Of a DNA stretch of 64,000 nucleotides, positions 51,401 through 60,354 are shown one piece after another. This DNA comes from Oceanimonas sp052119705 (GTDB taxonomy: Bacteria > Pseudomonadota > Gammaproteobacteria > Enterobacterales > Aeromonadaceae). Position 1 is the stretch's first letter, and the number at the start of each line of letters is the position of its first letter. The position numbers were made by a program, and so were the translations under genes. The notes beneath the pieces were generated by a model that had not been told where the DNA came from, did no database searches, and worked only from the letters and a program-made list of their open reading frames with translations. The stretch is from contig NZ_JBGQOP010000005.1 of assembly GCF_052119705.1 (NCBI RefSeq), positions 62,001-126,000 of the forward strand. Reading direction: 5' to 3'.

Positions 51401-52501
51401 CGGCTGCATCTCCGCCACCTGCTTGGCCAGTTTTACTAATTCCTCGCTATTAGCTAAACCATCGATAAAGCGCTGCGGTATACCCGATAAGCCCACTTGT
51501 GCACCTACTAAGGCGCCGGTGAGCATGGCGCGGGCCATATTGTGGCCGCCGCCATTAATGGCGTGTAATACCGCCGACTCAAAATCATCGCTAAAACGCG
51601 CCGCCAAGTAATAGGCGGCCGGCACTAGCTGATAAATAGAGCAGGCCATGCCATAAGCTTCTGACACCCGCCAAGCGGGCTCGATGCGTGTCTCTGAGCT
51701 CGCTGCTAAATTAGCCATGAAAGCGGGCGTAAGCAGGGCATCGGCACAACTTAAGTTAGTGTCTGACAAATCGTCTAGGTCGAGCTCTTGGTCAGCATTG
51801 GTAGTAGGCGATAAACAAAAGGGCAGCTCACCTTGATCCACTTGTGCCAGTAATTTATCGCTAAGGTCGGCATCTAACGCCTGACCTTCAATCAGTAAGC
51901 CGAGCACCCCGTTAAACGCCAAGGTGTGGGCTAATACCATCTCATCATCTTGGGTTAGTCGGGTGTTAGCGTAGACGGCTGCGCTTAATAATTTAGGCCG
52001 GCCTGCATAGCAGGCGGCAATTCCTAAGCTGCGTTCTAGTGCTTCTGTGTTGTCCGCAGGGCCTGCACATTTTTCCCAAGGTAGTTGCAGTTGCACCCGC
52101 TTATGCCAAGCCTCGCGTATTGACTGGCTGGTATAACCGCCAGGGCCTTGCTTGGCGCTATTATCAAGCTGGCTAAAATCAAGCTGCGTAAACAAGTCTT
52201 GCTCTAAGCGTTGGCAAAAATCAGCTTGTTTGTAACCTTGCTGAGCAATCAGTGACGCTAGGGTTAAACGTAAGATAATCCCAGACTGAGACGGTTCACC
52301 GGCCGTTAAACCTTCGTGATAATGGCCGGGCTTAGGCGCGGTGTAACCCTCAATCCAGTCGCCATACTCGCGGCGCAGCTCGGCTAGGTCGTAATACCAA
52401 TGGGGGCCAACGCCCAAGGCATCGCCAATAAAGGCGCCGATAATGGCACCCATAGCGCGGTCGGCTCGCTGTGCATCAGATTGAGGTATAAGTTGAGACA
52501 T
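51386..52501 (-). CDS. ADP-ribosylglycohydrolase-like protein (first paralogue)
   Basis: This 371-residue protein belongs to the DraG/J1-crystallin superfamily: G-A-F-I-G-D-A-L-G-V-G-P-H-W-Y-Y near residue 20 and A-I-N-G-G-G-H-N-M-A-R-A-M-L-T-G-A-L near the C-terminus. Canonical members, which remove ADP-ribose, have GGDxD with metal-binding Asp; here this reads G-G-G-H-N. The metal site therefore differs and activity is uncertain. AGGA precedes the ATG. The last residues (A-R-S-stop) are encoded by a heptamer array. A paralogue lies at 60805-61902. Confidence 0.8.
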   Translation of the reverse strand: MSQLIPQSDAQRADRAMGAIIGAFIGDALGVGPHWYYDLAELRREYGDWIEGYTAPKPGHYHEGLTAGEPSQSGIILRLTLASLIAQQGYKQADFCQRLEQDLFTQLDFSQLDNSAKQGPGGYTSQSIREAWHKRVQLQLPWEKCAGPADNTEALERSLGIAACYAGRPKLLSAAVYANTRLTQDDEMVLAHTLAFNGVLGLLIEGQALDADLSDKLLAQVDQGELPFCLSPTTNADQELDLDDLSDTNLSCADALLTPAFMANLAASSETRIEPAWRVSEAYGMACSIYQLVPAAYYLAARFSDDFESAVLHAINGGGHNMARAMLTGALVGAQVGLSGIPQRFIDGLANSEELVKLAKQVAEMQPEARS

Positions 52502-52780
52502 AAATTGTTCCTGAGCTGAGAGGTAAGGAATATCGGTTAATTGTACTGGCCGCCAGCTAACTCAACAGCCAGATGTCACATTATTGCCTACTCACTGGGA
52601 TATATTTTTAGCCAATAACAGCGCTAGTGATCTCAGATATTTTATATGGTAAAAACAATGATATGGTGGAAATACAGAGATTTCATGTTACAAACTAGCT
52701 AAATCAGGATAATAGTACTAGGTGCGTTAAGTCACTGAAGTGATTATTAAAGAACAGTGACAAAAAGTAGCTAAGTATTA

Positions 52781-55147
52781 ATGATGGTATCTCAAGGCGC
52801 GTCTTATTTATTCGAAATCCTAGCCTTCGATTATTCGCGCCTTCTCTCACTGGGGTTCAAAGGACATTTATTTTTGATTATCCATTTTGTGGAACATTCT
52901 GCCCTCTTGCTAGCACTGTGCTGGCTGCTAACGCTGAATTCTCGTCGCTCGGAAAACTATAATCGCAGGGCTAAGCTGACCAGCGGTATCTTATTAGGGC
53001 TTACCTCTGTGGTAGGCATGCTAATGGCTGTTGAGTTGGAAAGTGGCTGGGTATTTGATGGGCGCAGTGTGATCTTAAGCGTGGCCGCCTTTGCCGGCGG
53101 GCCTTTAGTGGGCACAGTGGCGGGGCTGTTGGCCGCGGCCTATCGGATCTGGCTAGGCGGCGCCGGTGTGAACGGCGGGCTTATGGTCATCATATTGTCG
53201 GTGCTATTTGGCTTGGGCTACCGCTTTCTTTACCAGCGTGGCAAAGTCGGTAATGGGCTGGTGACGCTGTTTTGCTTTGGATTTTTATTGCATGCCTTAG
53301 TCTTGCTGCACTTTATCTTTTTACCCGTGGCTAACAGTGGCGATATCGCCTTGCAGATGGGCGTGCCCATGTTAGTGGTGCTGCCGCTGGCGACGGTATG
53401 TTTGGCGTGGATGTTGGAAGATATTAAGCGGCGCAGCCAAGACGAGCGGGAGTTGCGCATTGCCGCCACCGCCTTTGAAATGCATCAAGGCTTGCTGGTA
53501 ACCGATGAACACAGTCGAATTCTCAGGGTCAATCAGACCTTTAGTGACATCACCGGCTATCAGCCTGATGAAGTGCTGGGCAAGCAAGCTAGCGTATTAA
53601 GATCCGATTTCCATGGCGCCGATTTTTATCAAGCTATGTGGCGCCAGTTATTGGCTAACGGTCGCTGGCAGGGCGAAGTGGTGAGTCGGCGTAAGAATGG
53701 CGACACCTATCCGGAATGGCTGTCCATAAGTACGGTGCGCAATTATAAAGGCGAAATCAGCCATTATGTGTCTGCCATGGAGGACATGACGGAGCGCAAG
53801 GCTGCCGAGGCACAGATCCGCGGCTTGGCGTTTTTTGATCCCCTTACCGAGCTGCCTAATCGCAGTTTATTGCTGGAGCGCATGCAACATGCGATGGATG
53901 CCGCCAGCGAAAGTGGCCGCTATGGCGCCTTATTGTTTCTTGATTTGGACAGTTTTAAGAGCGTGAACGATCTACATGGCCGAGGGACGGGTGATAACCT
54001 GCTGTGCCAAGTAGCGGAGCGCCTCAACAAGGCAATGTATGCCAGCGATACGGCGGCGCGCTTAGGAGCAGACCAATTTGTGATCCTGCTAGAAAACCTC
54101 AGCAGCACTCGTCAACATGCGGCGGGTCGCGCCGAGCAGTATGCAATGCGACTCAAACAAAAGCTGCGCAAACCCTATTTTATCGAACAGTTGGAGTTGC
54201 ACAGAAGCGTAAGCATCGGCATCACCTTATTTAACGATGCCAGTGAGGTGGTAGATAAATTGCTGCAAGATGCGGAGCTGGCCATGCATCAAGCCAAGGT
54301 GTCGCTGAGGCAGGGGGTGCGCTTTTTTGACCCGGCGATGCAAGAAGCGGTGAACACGCGCTTGCTATTAGAAGAAGATATTCAGCGCGGCTTGCAGGCT
54401 CAAGAATTTATCCCCTATTTCCAGCCGCAGTTAGATGATGCGGGCCGAGTGACGGGCGCCGAAACGCTGGCGCGCTGGCAGCATCCCACCCGTGGCTTGC
54501 TGGCGCCCGCAGGCTTTATTGAAGTGGCTGAACAGGCTGGAATGGTCGAGCTCATTGACCTACAGATGTTGCGCCAAGCCTGTTTACAACTGGCGATATG
54601 GCAGTCAATACCGAGTACGGCGACACTGGAGCTGGCGGTTAACCTCAGTGCGCGGCTGTTATATCAGCCCAACTTTGTGACGACCTTATTGGGGTATTTG
54701 AGCGAGTCTGGTGCGGATCCCCATCGCTTAAAGCTGGAGTTAACAGAAACCATGCTGCTCGACGACGTATCGACGGCCATAGCGCGTATGCAACAGCTTA
54801 GAGGCCATGGTATTCGCTTCTCCATCGATGACTTTGGCACCGGTTATTCGTCTTTGGCCTATCTGCAGCGGCTACCCATAAACCAGCTAAAAATCGATCA
54901 ATCCTTTGTGCGGGAGCTAAGCGAAAGCGGCGGTAGCAGCAAGGCCATTATCAAGGCTATTTGTGCGCTCGCCGATAGTTTACAGCTTGAGGTCATTGCC
55001 GAAGGCGTAGAAACCAATCAGCAACGCCTGCAGTTACTCGCGCTAAATTGTAAGCACTTTCAGGGTTACTTATTCGGTAGGCCCATGCCCTTAGCAGAAT
55101 TTGAACGTTGGCTGGAAGAGACTTTAACTGCTAGCCAGGCCAACTAA
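52781..55147 (+). CDS. Membrane-bound PAS-GGDEF-EAL cyclic-di-GMP protein
   Basis: This 788-residue protein has an N-terminal 5TM/LYT-like membrane sensor (~35-210) and a PAS domain (~225-345: L-L-V-T-D-E-H-S-R-I-L-R-V-N). A GGDEF domain (~350-510) has the signature degraded to G-A-D-Q-F. The EAL domain (~525-780) has E-T-L-A-R-W, E-L-T-E-T, D-D-F-G-T-G-Y-S-S-L, K-I-D-Q-S-F and A-E-G-V-E-T all present. It is probably a c-di-GMP phosphodiesterase with a regulatory GGDEF. It stands alone. Confidence 0.92.
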   Translation: MMVSQGASYLFEILAFDYSRLLSLGFKGHLFLIIHFVEHSALLLALCWLLTLNSRRSENYNRRAKLTSGILLGLTSVVGMLMAVELESGWVFDGRSVILSVAAFAGGPLVGTVAGLLAAAYRIWLGGAGVNGGLMVIILSVLFGLGYRFLYQRGKVGNGLVTLFCFGFLLHALVLLHFIFLPVANSGDIALQMGVPMLVVLPLATVCLAWMLEDIKRRSQDERELRIAATAFEMHQGLLVTDEHSRILRVNQTFSDITGYQPDEVLGKQASVLRSDFHGADFYQAMWRQLLANGRWQGEVVSRRKNGDTYPEWLSISTVRNYKGEISHYVSAMEDMTERKAAEAQIRGLAFFDPLTELPNRSLLLERMQHAMDAASESGRYGALLFLDLDSFKSVNDLHGRGTGDNLLCQVAERLNKAMYASDTAARLGADQFVILLENLSSTRQHAAGRAEQYAMRLKQKLRKPYFIEQLELHRSVSIGITLFNDASEVVDKLLQDAELAMHQAKVSLRQGVRFFDPAMQEAVNTRLLLEEDIQRGLQAQEFIPYFQPQLDDAGRVTGAETLARWQHPTRGLLAPAGFIEVAEQAGMVELIDLQMLRQACLQLAIWQSIPSTATLELAVNLSARLLYQPNFVTTLLGYLSESGADPHRLKLELTETMLLDDVSTAIARMQQLRGHGIRFSIDDFGTGYSSLAYLQRLPINQLKIDQSFVRELSESGGSSKAIIKAICALADSLQLEVIAEGVETNQQRLQLLALNCKHFQGYLFGRPMPLAEFERWLEETLTASQAN

Positions 55148-55150
55148 TGA

Positions 55151-56416
55151 TTACGCCTTGGCTTGATTATCTGTGGGCGTGGCATTTTTAGCGGCAATCC
55201 ACTGCGACATGTATTTAGTGCTCATCATGCTGTGATGACGCAACATACTGCCGGTAAAATTCGCTAATCTGTGCTCGTCTAATTGATTGGCAAGCGCCGT
55301 AATACGACTGATCAACTGCTCGCCGAGTTGCTCTCCATCATAGCGCTGCTTTAATAGCGCCGTGCCTGCTTGTTGGGCTTGCTGCCAGCGCGCTTTATCT
55401 TGATACAAACTCACGGCTGCATCGGCAATCGCTTGTGCGCTTTCTGCATCATGGTTCCCAGATATTACTGTGCCCGGCCAGGGCTGCTCGCCGTGCATGC
55501 CCTCGCTGCCAATGGCGGTGGTCACGCTGGGGGTTTGCATCATCATGGCATCCAGCAGTTTGCCCTTAATACCGGCGCCAAAGCGCAGTGGCGCTAAGCA
55601 AATGCGCGCCTGCTCCATCACCACAAAGGCATCATCTGCCCAGCCTTTAATAAAGAAACCGGTTTTAGGATTATGCAAGGCGGTGGCCTTAGGCGGCGGA
55701 TAAGAGCCATAAATATGCAACTCGGTCTCGGGCAACTGCTGGCGGATCAGCGGCCAAATGTGTTGTAAATACAGCACCGCATCCCAATTTGGGGCGTGGC
55801 GAAAATTGCCGATAGTCATAAAATGCTGGCGCTGTTCAAAGCCCAAGGTTTGCGCGGGTAATTGGGCTAAATCCACCATAAAGGGCAGATGCTGCAGCAA
55901 GCTGGCATCAACCTTAAAGGTGTCTTGCAGCAGCTGCATTTCAAAGTCTGAGATGATCAGCGACAGATCACAGCGCAAAATGGCGGCAATTTCACGCTTG
56001 GCAATATCACTCAATAAATCGGCGCGGGTCAGGGCTCGGTTGGCTTTATGGGCCTGATGGCGCGCTTGGCGCAAAGATTGTAAGTCTTCGGTATCGAGCA
56101 CACGTAGCGCATTGGGGCAGTGCTTTTCTACTCGCCAGCCAAATTGCTCTTCCATCATAAAGCGATCGAACATGACGACATCTGGCGCGTACTGGGCGAT
56201 ATAAGAGTCAAAGCTATCGCAATTTAGCACTATGCTTTGGCTGCTAATGCCCTCGGCGGCGAGATCTATCATATGCTCGGTGCGCTGTGCGGGCGTAGCA
56301 AACTCCACCTGCCAGCCTTGGCGCTTATAAAGGCGCAAGATCGACAACATATGGCTGCCCGCCGCCGACGAGTTAGGCTCGGGCCATACATAGCCAATTA
56401 CCAATACTTTTTTCAT
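55151..56416 (-). CDS. Glycosyltransferase (GT4-like)
   Basis: This 421-residue protein starts K-K-V-L-V-I-G-Y-V-W-P-E-P-N-S-S-A-A-G (GT-B fold) and has the donor-binding region A-P-L-R-F-G-A-G-I-K-G-K-L-L-D-A-M-M-M near 285-305. The acceptor is not identifiable. It follows manC on the same strand, 117 bp downstream across a repeat, and might use GDP-mannose; that is inference. The ribosome-binding site is weak. Confidence 0.78.
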   Translation of the reverse strand: MKKVLVIGYVWPEPNSSAAGSHMLSILRLYKRQGWQVEFATPAQRTEHMIDLAAEGISSQSIVLNCDSFDSYIAQYAPDVVMFDRFMMEEQFGWRVEKHCPNALRVLDTEDLQSLRQARHQAHKANRALTRADLLSDIAKREIAAILRCDLSLIISDFEMQLLQDTFKVDASLLQHLPFMVDLAQLPAQTLGFEQRQHFMTIGNFRHAPNWDAVLYLQHIWPLIRQQLPETELHIYGSYPPPKATALHNPKTGFFIKGWADDAFVVMEQARICLAPLRFGAGIKGKLLDAMMMQTPSVTTAIGSEGMHGEQPWPGTVISGNHDAESAQAIADAAVSLYQDKARWQQAQQAGTALLKQRYDGEQLGEQLISRITALANQLDEHRLANFTGSMLRHHSMMSTKYMSQWIAAKNATPTDNQAKA

Positions 56417-56439
56417 GAAAAGCCTGCTTTATTTTTTGT

Positions 56440-56551
56440 TAAGAGTGAAGGGCAAAGGGTAAAGAGGACGAGATAACGGCAAGACTACAGAAAATGCATT
56501 GTATCCAAAGACAGATGCTTACTTCTTCACCCTTCACCCTTCACCCTTCAC
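56440..56551. repeat. ~112-bp dispersed element with heptamer end
   Basis: The left end is AAGAGTGAAGGGCAAAGGG then TAAAGAGGACGA. The right end is CTTCACCCTTCACCC, (CTTCACC)n, inverted to the left. The right end enters manC and supplies its last codons and TGA stop (56534-56536). Related elements are at 892-996 and 60253-60354. Confidence 0.7.
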
Positions 56552-58057
56552 GCGCTCGGCTCTGCCATAACTGTCTGCAAAGCGCACTATGTCGTCTTCC
56601 CCTAAATAAGCACCGGACTGCACTTCTATTAGTTCTAACGGCAGCTGGCCGGGATTTTCTAGCGCGTGCAGCTGACCCACGGGAATATACACCGACTGAT
56701 TTTCATAGACCAAGTGCACCTTATCACCTTGAGTAACGCGGGCGGTGCCGCTGACTACTATCCAGTGCTCGGCCCTGTGATGATGTAATTGCAGCGATAA
56801 ACGTGCTCCCGGATCAACGGTAATGCGTTTGACTTGATAGCGCTCGCCCTTGTCTATGGCATCAAACTTACCCCAAGGGCGATGACATTCACGGTGCACA
56901 ATATGTTCGGTTCGGCCATCTGCCGCCAGCCGTGCCACCAGTTTTTTAACCTCTTGCTCCCGGTCTTTATGGGCCACCAATACCGCATCTTTAGTTTCTA
57001 TAATCACCAAATCCGTCACACCCAGTGCCGCCACCAATCTGTGCTCGGCCATAATTAAGCTATTACTTACGTCTTCGATTAATACATCACCGCGCAAGGT
57101 ATTGCCTTTATTTTCACAGGCGTTGTTTTCATAGACGTTGTTGCCATTGGCTTGATTATTCGGCTCAAGTTGCTGGGCGAGCGCCGACCAAGATCCTACA
57201 TCGCTCCAACCGGCTGCCAACGGCACCATGGCGGAGTTTGTGCTGTGCTCCATTACGGCGTAATCGACGGAAATACTGGGGCTAGCGGCAAAGGCGGCGG
57301 CATCTAAGCGAATAAAGTCTAAGTCGCGCTCACTCTTGCTTAGCGCCGTCTGGCACGCGGCCAATATTTTGGGCTGCAAGTGTGCCAGCTCGCTCAGGTA
57401 GCGGCTGGCCCGCATCATAAACATGCCGCTATTCCAGTAATAATTGCCCGAGGCCAAATACACTTCGGCGGTGGCTTGGTCGGGCTTTTCGACAAATTCA
57501 TCCACCACAAAACCCTCGGTATTGGCAATGGCCGTACCTCGGCGCAAATAACCATAACCGGTTTCGGCATGGGTGGGCGTTATGCCAAAGGTCACCAATT
57601 TGCCTGCTTGCGCCAAGGGTAAGGCGGCCGCTATCGCCGCCTGAAAAGCCGGTACATCGCTAATGGCATGATCTGCGGGCAGCGCCAAGATAATGGGGTC
57701 GGCTGCTTCATGAAGCGCGCTAATCTGCTGAGTATATAAGGCTGCCACCGCCAAGGCGGGCGCGGTATTGCGGCCCTTTGGCTCTAACATAATCTGTGCT
57801 TTATCGAGCCCTTGGGGGGAGCGCTTTGCTAATTGGCGCAGTTGTTCGGCGGCTAAAAATCTGTGCTCTTCATGGCAAATCAACAGCGGTGTGTGTATGC
57901 CCAACCCCACTTCTAAGCCTATTAGGCGGGTAAGTGTGGTTTGCAGCAGGGAAAGTTGGCTGTCGAGCAGCGCTAAAAACTGCTTTGGATGCTGCTGGCG
58001 AGAAAGAGGCCACAGCCGAGTGCCGTGACCACCCGCCATGATAATCGGAAATAACAT
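56534..58057 (-). CDS. manC: Mannose-1-phosphate guanylyltransferase / mannose-6-phosphate isomerase
   Basis: This 507-residue bifunctional protein has the nucleotidyltransferase signature M-A-G-G-H-G-T-R-L-W-P-L-S-R (7-20), F-V-E-K-P-D (~185) and a C-terminal cupin isomerase domain (~355-480) with R-P-W-G-K-F and Q-L-H-H-H-R. It makes GDP-mannose for exopolysaccharide or LPS. The final residues V-K-G-E-G and the stop come from the heptamer repeat. The downstream glycosyltransferase is the only other saccharide gene here. Confidence 0.94.
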   Translation of the reverse strand: MLFPIIMAGGHGTRLWPLSRQQHPKQFLALLDSQLSLLQTTLTRLIGLEVGLGIHTPLLICHEEHRFLAAEQLRQLAKRSPQGLDKAQIMLEPKGRNTAPALAVAALYTQQISALHEAADPIILALPADHAISDVPAFQAAIAAALPLAQAGKLVTFGITPTHAETGYGYLRRGTAIANTEGFVVDEFVEKPDQATAEVYLASGNYYWNSGMFMMRASRYLSELAHLQPKILAACQTALSKSERDLDFIRLDAAAFAASPSISVDYAVMEHSTNSAMVPLAAGWSDVGSWSALAQQLEPNNQANGNNVYENNACENKGNTLRGDVLIEDVSNSLIMAEHRLVAALGVTDLVIIETKDAVLVAHKDREQEVKKLVARLAADGRTEHIVHRECHRPWGKFDAIDKGERYQVKRITVDPGARLSLQLHHHRAEHWIVVSGTARVTQGDKVHLVYENQSVYIPVGQLHALENPGQLPLELIEVQSGAYLGEDDIVRFADSYGRAERVKGEG

Positions 58058-58257
58058 ACATACTCTTTTACTGATAAATAGAGATAGCCATCCGCATAAG
58101 AGCAGAGCATGCCCGCCAGTTTATGCCGCATGATATAGCGAGATGAGCGTGGAGCTGTAGCAGATAAGCTTATCCAGGCGCATGTTTTACTCAAGGCAAA
58201 AGCGACATTAGCACACAGACTTAAGCTCAGCAGCACAATGACAGCTGATGTTTAAGC

Positions 58258-58479
58258 CTAGGGCTGCAAAAATATGGCGGTAGGCGTATTAGGGCGAGGA
58301 GGGCTGCGCATCATTTTGGAGTAAGCGGGAGACAGGCTTAGCGACTCGGTTGCTCGGTATTTGAAATAAAAATTCGAGGTTTTCGTATTCTCAGCATAAC
58401 TAACTGTAACCACTTTGGTGTGAAGACTTAGTGCAAAAGTACTAATTTTAGTGTGTATGTAGTGGAAGTGACCATTCAT
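58258..58479 (-). CDS. Possible small protein or leader ORF upstream of manC
   Basis: This 73-residue frame has an excellent ribosome-binding site (AAAAAGGAG, 6 nt from ATG), which is its main support. The sequence (M-N-G-H-F-H-Y-I-H-T-K-I) resembles no family I know, and the C-terminus is Pro/Arg-rich. It ends 200 bp before manC on the same strand. It may be a leader peptide, the start of a decayed gene, or chance. Confidence 0.3.
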   Translation of the reverse strand: MNGHFHYIHTKISTFALSLHTKVVTVSYAENTKTSNFYFKYRATESLSLSPAYSKMMRSPPRPNTPTAIFLQP

Positions 58480-58579
58480 ATCTCCTTTTTATGCTATTTT
58501 TGGTATGAAAAATAACCATTTGTAGGTTAATAAAGTTAACTTTAGACATTATTTTCATGTTTTTTAAAGAAAGTTATTC

Positions 58580-58623
58580 AGCACAATCCACTTACCTGAT
58601 TTATTGGTCAGGTTTTTTGTGCT
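58580..58623. terminator. Nested hairpin with T run, orphan terminator
   Basis: ACCTGA (58594) pairs with TCAGGT (58608) and is followed by TTTTT. An outer AGCACAA/TTGTGCT pair encloses it. No plus-strand gene ends here, so a small RNA ending at ~58618 is conceivable. Confidence 0.5.
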
Positions 58624-58694
58624 GCTTGGTCGCTTTTGAGACCCTTTAAGCTCTGTGGAGCCGCCTAATGTCGCAAAATATGATTACGTTTACA

Positions 58695-58708
58695 GTTTGT
58701 ATACAAAC
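58695..58708. promoter_or_regulatory. Palindrome in promoter region of the secreted protein
   Basis: GTTTGTATACAAAC is a perfect 14-bp palindrome about 150 bp before the small secreted protein gene. It resembles GntR-type operators built on TTGTATACAA. The rest of 58058-58857 has no other clear signal. Confidence 0.4.
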
Positions 58709-58857
58709 AAATAAATTATTGTACCCATTAAAAACGAAGAGTAAGCTTTATTTCGTTCCAGCGGATTGATTAATTATCAGACCCTGTAACAAGGCAACGA
58801 ATTAGGTAATTTAAATATTCGTTGCGCCCTTATAAAAATATAAAAAGGAAAATAAAA

Positions 58858-59163
58858 ATGAATAAATCTACATGGGTTATTTCTGCAGCTGCTCTTGTTC
58901 TTGCCGCTTCTGCTAATGCAGGTTTTGGTGGCAATCATTCTTACAACCACAGCTACAACAATGGCTATGCTAATGTTGAAGTTAGCAAAGATGTGACTGC
59001 CGGCCCTAATGGTGGTGTATCTTTCGACAAGACCATCACTAAAGCCAATGGCGAAACTATTACCATTAGTAAAGATATTCAACGCGGCCCTGATGGCAGC
59101 GTTACTGTTAACAAAAACGTTAATGGTCAGCAACACTCTTATACTAAAAACTTTAAGCGTTAA
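58858..59163 (+). CDS. Small secreted protein with an internal repeat
   Basis: I do not recognise this 101-residue protein. It has a signal peptide (cleavage after A-N-A, ~21) and a Gly/Asn/His/Tyr-rich stretch (F-G-G-N-H-S-Y-N-H-S-Y-N-N-G). Two related units follow: V-S-K-D-V-T-A-G-P-N-G-G-V-S-F-D-K and I-S-K-D-I-Q-R-G-P-D-G-S-V-T-V-N-K. The alternating pattern suggests beta strands. AAAGGA precedes ATG 58858. A strong terminator makes it a single-gene unit. A surface or matrix role is a guess. Confidence 0.75.
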   Translation: MNKSTWVISAAALVLAASANAGFGGNHSYNHSYNNGYANVEVSKDVTAGPNGGVSFDKTITKANGETITISKDIQRGPDGSVTVNKNVNGQQHSYTKNFKR

Positions 59164-59191
59164 TATTTATCTAGTATAAGTAGCTGGTAAT

Positions 59192-59221
59192 AAAAAGGGC
59201 GCTAATTTAGCGCCCTTTTTT
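59192..59221 (+). terminator. Intrinsic terminator after the secreted repeat protein
   Basis: AAAAAGGGCGCTAA and TTTAGCGCCCTTTTTT form a long stem with a tiny loop. The T run ends right before the porin's upstream region. Confidence 0.92.
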
Positions 59222-59260
59222 ATGAGTAATAATTTACTGCGAATTCATAAGAGCTCAGAT

Positions 59261-60229
59261 ATGAAAGTGTTCACAATATGTGCTTTGTTAATCACTAGCC
59301 CTGCGATGGCCCTAACATTTAGCTCGGCCGATCAAAATGATACCTTAGCAGTTAACGCCAAATTCAAATACCAATTGGGTGCGCTCGGCTATCAATGGGC
59401 AGAGCCTGATAAGGCGCAAGCGGTGGGCGGAGCCGATCAGCTTTCTCTGGGCTTAGCCGGTAGTAGTAAGCTCAATGAGGCCGTGACCTTGATCGGCGAA
59501 ATGAGTTGGGATGTGTTGACTCACGCGGACACATCCCAGCTGTATGCGGATCAAGTCTGGTTAGGCGCGCGATTTTACGACCGATTGGACTTAACGGTGG
59601 GCCGCAGCGAAAGTCCTTTTACCCAAGTGACAGACTTAACTGATGTATTTAATATCTTTGGCGGCCAAGGCTATCGTTATCAAGATCTCATCTTAGATGA
59701 TCAAGTTAAAACCAGTTACTATTATAATAATCTAGATGTGCGAGTGGCATACGCCATGAGTGACCATGATGCACAGACTAATAATTACAATACCAAAGCC
59801 CAAGCTGGAATTTCGGTCGGTTATCGTGCTAACAATGGCTTAGGCATGGTCATAGCGTTAGATAATAAGGCGTCTCACGATAAAAAGAGTGATGTTAATT
59901 CAGTCGCTGTCGGTGTTAGTTATATCAATAATAATGGTTTTTATGCCGCGGTTACCCATAATCGTAATTATTATCAAGCGGCATGGGATGTGCGTGAATT
60001 CTCAGCTTGGGAATCGGTCGCCTCTTATAGTTTCAAAAAGTTTGCCTTAGGTTTGGGTTACAACCGACTCAGTTTACAAAAGCCAGCAACAGAAACTTGG
60101 ACTAGTGAAGTGATACTGGCAGGTGAATACTATTTAATTCCGCAAGCTAAACTATATGCAGAAGTATTATTAAACCAAATAGAAAACAAAGACCCTTTAT
60201 ATGGCGTGGGCATGCAGTATACTTTTTGA
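59261..60229 (+). CDS. Outer-membrane porin
   Basis: This 322-residue protein has a signal peptide (M-K-V-F-T-I-C-A-L-L-I, cleavage after A-M-A). Alternating amphipathic strands follow (F-K-Y-Q-L-G-A-L-G-Y, L-D-L-T-V-G-R-S-E-S-P-F). The C-terminal strand ends in Phe (G-V-G-M-Q-Y-T-F), the BAM recognition feature. It belongs to the general Gram-negative porin group; selectivity is unknown. I start at ATG 59261; an upstream ATG at 59222 lies at the edge of the preceding terminator and would bury the signal peptide. Confidence 0.85.
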   Translation: MKVFTICALLITSPAMALTFSSADQNDTLAVNAKFKYQLGALGYQWAEPDKAQAVGGADQLSLGLAGSSKLNEAVTLIGEMSWDVLTHADTSQLYADQVWLGARFYDRLDLTVGRSESPFTQVTDLTDVFNIFGGQGYRYQDLILDDQVKTSYYYNNLDVRVAYAMSDHDAQTNNYNTKAQAGISVGYRANNGLGMVIALDNKASHDKKSDVNSVAVGVSYINNNGFYAAVTHNRNYYQAAWDVREFSAWESVASYSFKKFALGLGYNRLSLQKPATETWTSEVILAGEYYLIPQAKLYAEVLLNQIENKDPLYGVGMQYTF

Positions 60230-60252
60230 TCTTAAAATTTTAGGACTGTATT

Positions 60253-60354
60253 GGGTGAAGTGTAAAGGATAAAGGGGACCAGCCAGTCCCAAAATAATAG
60301 AAAAAAACACTGCTGCTGAAACAGAGCACTTTCCTTCACTCTTCACTCTTCACT
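60253..60354. repeat. ~102-bp dispersed element with heptamer end
   Basis: The left part is GGGTGAAGTGTAAAGGATAAA then GGGGACCAG; the right part is CTTCACTCTTCACTCTTCAC, inverted to it. The right end supplies the last codons and TGA stop of the GNAT gene. Confidence 0.68.

Noticed and set aside
58276..58283. GGCGGTAG, resembling the ops element of JUMPstart leaders near polysaccharide genes
   Set aside because: It is on the plus strand, whereas manC and the glycosyltransferase are on the minus strand; the following bases do not continue the ops consensus.
59222..59260. Earlier ATG for the porin
   Set aside because: It lies at the edge of the upstream terminator, and the added residues precede a complete signal peptide.
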